A DNA stretch of 15,631 bases from an uncultured Capnocytophaga sp. GTDB lineage: Bacteria; Bacteroidota; Bacteroidia; Flavobacteriales; Flavobacteriaceae. A model generated the notes under the pieces. The model did not search any database. It had not been told where the DNA came from and saw only the letters and a list, made by a program, of their open reading frames with translations. The stretch lies in the NCBI RefSeq assembly GCF_938029845.1, contig NZ_CALHGG010000167.1, positions 1 through 15,631 on the forward strand, written 5' to 3'. Shown here in pieces: positions 12,921-15,631 of the stretch. How positions within the stretch are numbered: position 1 is the stretch's first letter; every line of letters begins with the position of its first letter. The translations under genes and the position numbers were made by a program.

Positions 12921-12950
12921 CAAAGTTACAAAAAATAACAAAGCAAACAA
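12921..12950 (-). promoter_or_regulatory. promoter of the small membrane-protein gene
   Basis: On the minus strand TTG (12950-12948), exactly 19 bases, then TAACTTTG (12928-12921) matches the Bacteroidota consensus. The start point would fall a few bases before the ATG at 12902, giving a very short leader. Confidence 0.6.
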
Positions 12951-13164
12951 GCTCGGATAAAACCATATGACTAAACTCTGAAATACGTAAAAAAAGGCAT
13001 AGTAAGCCTATTTCAAAAATCCTTATAAATCACTATAAACCAATTACCTACATCGTTTATTGCCGTCAAGGTAAAAAGCAGGAATATGCAGCATTTCCGC
13101 TAAAAGTTCATTTTTAAATTATTGATTTTAAAGAAGTTACAAAGTGAAGATTTTTATCCTTTAC
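12951..13164. other. AT-rich stretch without a convincing gene
   Basis: No gene with a start is visible between the small membrane-protein promoter and the attachment site. The plus strand holds a frame free of stops from 12971 to 13117 (48 codons, no ATG) with the segment HYKPITYIVYCRQGKKQEYA, faintly like the N-terminal arm of Bacteroidota tyrosine recombinases. This may be a gene remnant or chance. Phage attachment regions often carry integrase-binding sites, but I cannot define any by eye. Confidence 0.3.
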
Positions 13165-13208
13165 GATTACGGCTCAGAAGGTTACAGGTTTGAATCCTGT
13201 CGAGGTCA
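13165..13208 (+). other. attachment site: 3' part of tRNA-Arg(ACG)
   Basis: The plus strand holds the 3' 44 bases of a tRNA: anticodon loop TTACGGC (13167-13173, anticodon ACG), stem TCAGA, variable loop AGGTT, T-arm ACAGG-TTTGAAT-CCTGT, acceptor strand CGAGGTC and A73, with no encoded CCA. The bases to the left do not form the required TCTGA stem (only GA fits), the D-arm or the matching 5' acceptor strand GACCTCG. Such a 3' tRNA remnant is the standard scar of tyrosine-integrase insertion into a tRNA gene. The full tRNA should stand at the other end of the element, left of this window. The terminator that follows is probably the native one. Confidence 0.8.
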
Positions 13209-13209
13209 C

Positions 13210-13246
13210 AAAAATAACGCCCTGATTCTCAGGGCGTTATTTTTTT
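13210..13246. terminator. strong bidirectional terminator
   Basis: A 16-bp perfect hairpin (AAAAATAACGCCCTGA / TCAGGGCGTTATTTTT) has a three-base loop TTC, with T-runs on both strands. It follows the tRNA-Arg 3' end by one base and the stop of the lipoprotein gene (minus strand) by about 20. It should end both the original tRNA transcript and the lipoprotein transcript. Confidence 0.9.
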
Positions 13247-13266
13247 AGATTTTATAATGTTTCTTG

Positions 13267-14334
13267 TTATTGAATAGGTTTTATCCCTAATCCTCGTGCG
13301 GTTTTGATCCCTATAAACTTTTGCTCTGAATCATTCTTCTCTCCAAAAATCCTCTGAAGATTTCCCGATCCTATTAAGGTTGTCTCTACATATTGTATAT
13401 CTCCAGAGATAGGTTCTGTCTTCCCTGTTCTGCTATAAGCCATATACATATGTCCTGGGATAGCCACTAAGAAACAGCGAATACCTATTTTTTCCAAAAT
13501 ACTTGCCAGAAGCACACTACCATCCACGCAGTTTGCATTCTTTAGTGCCAGTGTTTCGTTGATAAAGCGTACATTTTGGCTATATACTTTGGTAGCTGCA
13601 TTGCTGGTATCGGTAATATTGCTATACTCCATTCCTTTTCGTATCAGTTGTGCTACAATAGCTATTACTTGTAGGTCTGCATAATCAGCTCCTCCCTGGT
13701 AGCCCATCCAGCCACTTAGTTTTAGGTTAGGTCTATCTTTGTACACTTCATTATGTTCCCTTAGGGTTTCACTCAAGAAAGTATCGATGAGTTTACTATC
13801 TTCATTCACATAAGAAGCAAAGAAAGGTCGAAAATCCAACACTTGGTTTCCTTGTCTCAAAGCGAAAACACACTCGCTCACACTTCGGTAAGGTACCTCC
13901 ACATCGGCATTGGTAACCAACTTACCTTCTCGATCAAGTAACTGAAAACTAAAATGTGTAATACCAGGATGTTGGAATTTTATAAAATCATCATACTTCC
14001 ACAATAAGTTCACTGAAACCTTATTCATTCCTTTATGGAAATTCTTTTCAATAAGAGTTTCATGAATGAATTTGTCATTAGTTACCCTTATTTTCCCTTT
14101 AAAATCCGTTTCACTATTTATGGAAAGGTCAAAATAGGTAAGCGTATTCTTATCAACTGTCTTTATCTGAGCCATACTATAAACAGCCGAAGGGTAGAGA
14201 CTCCCATCAAGCACAGGGTCAAGCTGGGCGCTCATAGTAGCACTAAGGTCTGATTTGGCTAGCTCATCTTCACCTTTGGAACAACCTACCAGTGAAAGGG
14301 TGGTTGCTACTAATAATAAAACAATTTTTCTCAT
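13267..14334 (-). CDS. lipoprotein with transglutaminase-like cysteine-protease fold
   Basis: A 355-residue chromosomal gene. The signal peptide (about 1-17, MRKIVLLLVATTLSLVG) ends at lipobox LVGC with lipidated Cys18. The following SKGEDE is acidic like surface-export signals of Capnocytophaga-type lipoproteins, so the protein may be surface-exposed. Residues about 40-150 look beta-rich. The C-terminal half carries the transglutaminase-like core: Cys269 in ANCVDGSVLLASILEKIGIR, His295 in PGHMYMAY and an acidic Glu317 in YVETT. Such domains act as proteases or transamidases; the substrate is unknown. It has its own promoter (14372-14401) and ends at the bidirectional terminator. It lies outside the phage element, opposite to rpsA. 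Confidence 0.8.
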   Translation of the reverse strand: MRKIVLLLVATTLSLVGCSKGEDELAKSDLSATMSAQLDPVLDGSLYPSAVYSMAQIKTVDKNTLTYFDLSINSETDFKGKIRVTNDKFIHETLIEKNFHKGMNKVSVNLLWKYDDFIKFQHPGITHFSFQLLDREGKLVTNADVEVPYRSVSECVFALRQGNQVLDFRPFFASYVNEDSKLIDTFLSETLREHNEVYKDRPNLKLSGWMGYQGGADYADLQVIAIVAQLIRKGMEYSNITDTSNAATKVYSQNVRFINETLALKNANCVDGSVLLASILEKIGIRCFLVAIPGHMYMAYSRTGKTEPISGDIQYVETTLIGSGNLQRIFGEKNDSEQKFIGIKTARGLGIKPIQ

Positions 14335-14371
14335 CTTAAAAATATTTAATTTACAATTCTAATTATCGTGG

Positions 14372-14401
14372 CAAAAATACATTTTTTTCTCGACCCAACA
14401 A
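14372..14401 (-). promoter_or_regulatory. promoter of the lipoprotein gene
   Basis: On the minus strand TTG (14401-14399), 19 bases, then TATTTTTG (14379-14372) fits the Bacteroidota promoter form. It gives a leader of about 30 bases to the lipoprotein ATG at 14334. Confidence 0.65.
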
Positions 14402-14456
14402 TAAATAATGCATTTTTTTAACACATAAATCAAAGCAACAAAAGTTGTTTTTTATT

Positions 14457-14486
14457 TTGTCATCCCAAAATTAAATCGTACCTTTG
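14457..14486 (+). promoter_or_regulatory. promoter of rpsA
   Basis: TTG (14457-14459; TTTG from 14456), 19 bases, then TACCTTTG (14479-14486) matches the Bacteroidota consensus. The expected start near 14493 leaves a leader of about 115 bases before the rpsA ATG, long enough for regulation. Confidence 0.7.
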
Positions 14487-14547
14487 CAAAATCTTTTGAG
14501 CTTCACAAGGGAAAGATTATTTTATTGAATAATTATGTATCACTAAA

Positions 14548-14587
14548 CTATGTGATCCGCGCTCCTCGCCCTTGGCCTATCACATAG
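14548..14587 (+). promoter_or_regulatory. rpsA leader hairpin
   Basis: In the rpsA 5' leader CTATGTGAT (14548-14556) pairs perfectly with ATCACATAG (14579-14587), nine pairs around a 22-base loop, ending 20 bases before the start codon. A second ATCAC (14539-14543) just upstream could pair instead with GTGAT, so two structures compete. S1 represses its own mRNA in gamma-proteobacteria; an analogous autoregulatory role here is an inference. Confidence 0.5.
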
Positions 14588-14607
14588 CTAAATTTTATTA
14601 ATCAGCA

Positions 14608-15631
14608 ATGGCTGAAATTACAAAAGAACAACAAGAACAGTTGGACAACTTCAACTGGACTAAGTACGAACAAGGTATTGACCAAGTAGACCAAAACAAA
14701 TTGGATGAATTCGAACGCCTTGTAAAAGAAAACTTCGTGGATACCCAAGCCGATGAGCTTGTAATCGGTACCGTAACTCACCTTACTGACCGTGAGGCAA
14801 TCATTGACATCAACGCTAAGAGCGAAGGAGTAATCTCCCTCAATGAATTCCGCTACAACCCTAACCTAAAGGTAGGTGACAAAGTAGAGGTATTGGTAGA
14901 TATCCGTGAGGACAAAACTGGCCAACTCGTTCTCTCTCACAAAAAAGCACGTACTATCAAAGCATGGGACAGAGTCAATGCTGCCTTTGAAAGCGGTGAA
15001 ATCGTAAATGGTTTCGTAAAGTGCAGAACCAAAGGAGGTATGATTGTAGATGTATTCGGTATCGAAGCCTTCTTACCAGGTTCTCAGATAGACGTAAAAC
15101 CTATCCGCGACTACGACCAATTTGTAAATAAGACTATGGAGTTCAAAGTGGTAAAAATCAACCACGAATTCAAGAACGTTGTAGTATCTCACAAAGCACT
15201 TATCGAAGCGGATATAGAAGAACAAAAACGCGAAATCATCGGTCAGCTCGAAAAAGGACAAGTACTCGAAGGAGTAGTGAAGAATATCACTTCTTACGGT
15301 GTATTCGTAGACCTTGGAGGGGTAGATGGTCTTATCCATATCACCGACCTTTCTTGGTCTCGTATCAACCATCCTACCGAAGTATTGGAACTTGACCAAA
15401 AGATCAATGTGGTTATCCTTGACTTCGATGACAACAAGTCTCGTATCCAATTAGGATTGAAACAACTTCAAAAACACCCATGGGAAGCCCTTTCTGATGA
15501 CCTTAAAGTAGGTGACAAAGTAAAAGGTAAAGTAGTGGTAATCGCTGACTACGGTGCTTTCGTAGAAGTAGCTGACGGTGTAGAAGGTCTTATCCACGTT
15601 TCTGAAATGTCTTGGAGTACTCACTTGCGTT
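14608..15631 (+). CDS. rpsA: 30S ribosomal protein S1 (3' end beyond the window)
   Basis: The ATG at 14608 opens a frame of 341 codons that runs off the window. After an acidic N-terminal extension of about 45 residues (MAEITKEQQEQLDNFNWTKY) come successive S1 OB-fold repeats: the first at about 50-115 (DELVIGTVTHLTDREAIIDI), the second around 127-195 (GEIVNGFVKCRTKGGMIVDV), the third around 210-285 (VKNITSYGVFVDLGGVDGLI with HITDLSW), and the start of a fourth (KVVVIADYGAFVEVADGVEG with HVSEMSW). S1 binds mRNA on the 30S subunit and aids initiation on leaderless or structured messages. Flavobacterial S1 is usually around 600 residues with six repeats, so a little over half is seen. It has its own promoter and leader hairpin and is divergent from the lipoprotein gene. 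Confidence 0.95.
   Translation, partial: MAEITKEQQEQLDNFNWTKYEQGIDQVDQNKLDEFERLVKENFVDTQADELVIGTVTHLTDREAIIDINAKSEGVISLNEFRYNPNLKVGDKVEVLVDIREDKTGQLVLSHKKARTIKAWDRVNAAFESGEIVNGFVKCRTKGGMIVDVFGIEAFLPGSQIDVKPIRDYDQFVNKTMEFKVVKINHEFKNVVVSHKALIEADIEEQKREIIGQLEKGQVLEGVVKNITSYGVFVDLGGVDGLIHITDLSWSRINHPTEVLELDQKINVVILDFDDNKSRIQLGLKQLQKHPWEALSDDLKVGDKVKGKVVVIADYGAFVEVADGVEGLIHVSEMSWSTHLR

Noticed and set aside
14035..15450. Open frames at 14035-14253 (+) and 15073-15450 (-)
   Set aside because: They lie inside the lipoprotein gene and rpsA on the opposite strands and have no family features; codon structure favours the real genes.
1..15631. CRISPR array, insertion sequence or integrase in the window
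   Set aside because: No regularly spaced repeats, no transposase or tyrosine-recombinase motifs and no terminal inverted repeats were found; the integrase is expected outside, to the left.

Overview
The window looks like the right-hand end of a temperate phage (or phage-like element) integrated in a Bacteroidota chromosome, most likely a flavobacterium such as Capnocytophaga. That assignment rests on the AT-rich sequence, the near absence of Shine-Dalgarno sites, several promoters of the Bacteroidota form TTG-N19/20-TAnnTTTG, a flavobacterial-type ribosomal protein S1 gene, and a lipoprotein and phage proteins of Bacteroidota type. The genus is an inference.

Layout. Positions 1-10151 hold the leftward (minus strand) early operon of the phage, tightly packed with ATGA and TAATG overlaps. 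In transcription order it carries a small putative Cro-like regulator, four small unknown genes, a recombination module (DUF1351 protein, RecT/Bet annealing protein, small conserved protein, MBL-fold hydrolase, unknown, DUF3127 SSB-like protein), an AT-rich cassette of four unknown genes plus an abnormal tRNA-like gene and a small membrane protein, a NinB-like protein, a DUF4494-like protein, and a large SNF2-type helicase fused to a beta-class DNA methyltransferase. The next gene is cut by the window start.

Positions 10152-12902 are the immunity/lysogeny region. Two 19-bp operator-like palindromes lie in the control region. The first sits exactly between the -33 and -7 boxes of the early leftward promoter. 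A third near-copy lies inside the first codons of the repressor gene and overlaps a leftward promoter for a small opposed gene. The repressor has two predicted HTH domains and a LexA/S24-type autocleavage domain. It is flanked by membrane-protein genes of unknown function (two on the plus strand and a 41-codon one on the minus strand), which are candidates for superinfection exclusion or lysogenic conversion.

At 13165-13208 lies the 3' part of a tRNA-Arg(ACG) gene without its 5' half, followed at once by a strong bidirectional terminator. This is the expected attachment-site scar, so the element ends here. The intact tRNA and the integrase should lie to the left, outside the window. Chromosomal DNA follows: a transglutaminase-like lipoprotein gene (minus) and, divergently, rpsA with a structured leader, running off the right end.

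How it works together (inference): in the lysogen the repressor holds the operators and shuts the leftward early promoter. DNA damage and RecA would trigger repressor self-cleavage. The early operon then supplies regulator, recombination/annealing proteins, SSB-like protein, helicase and DNA methylation for replication.
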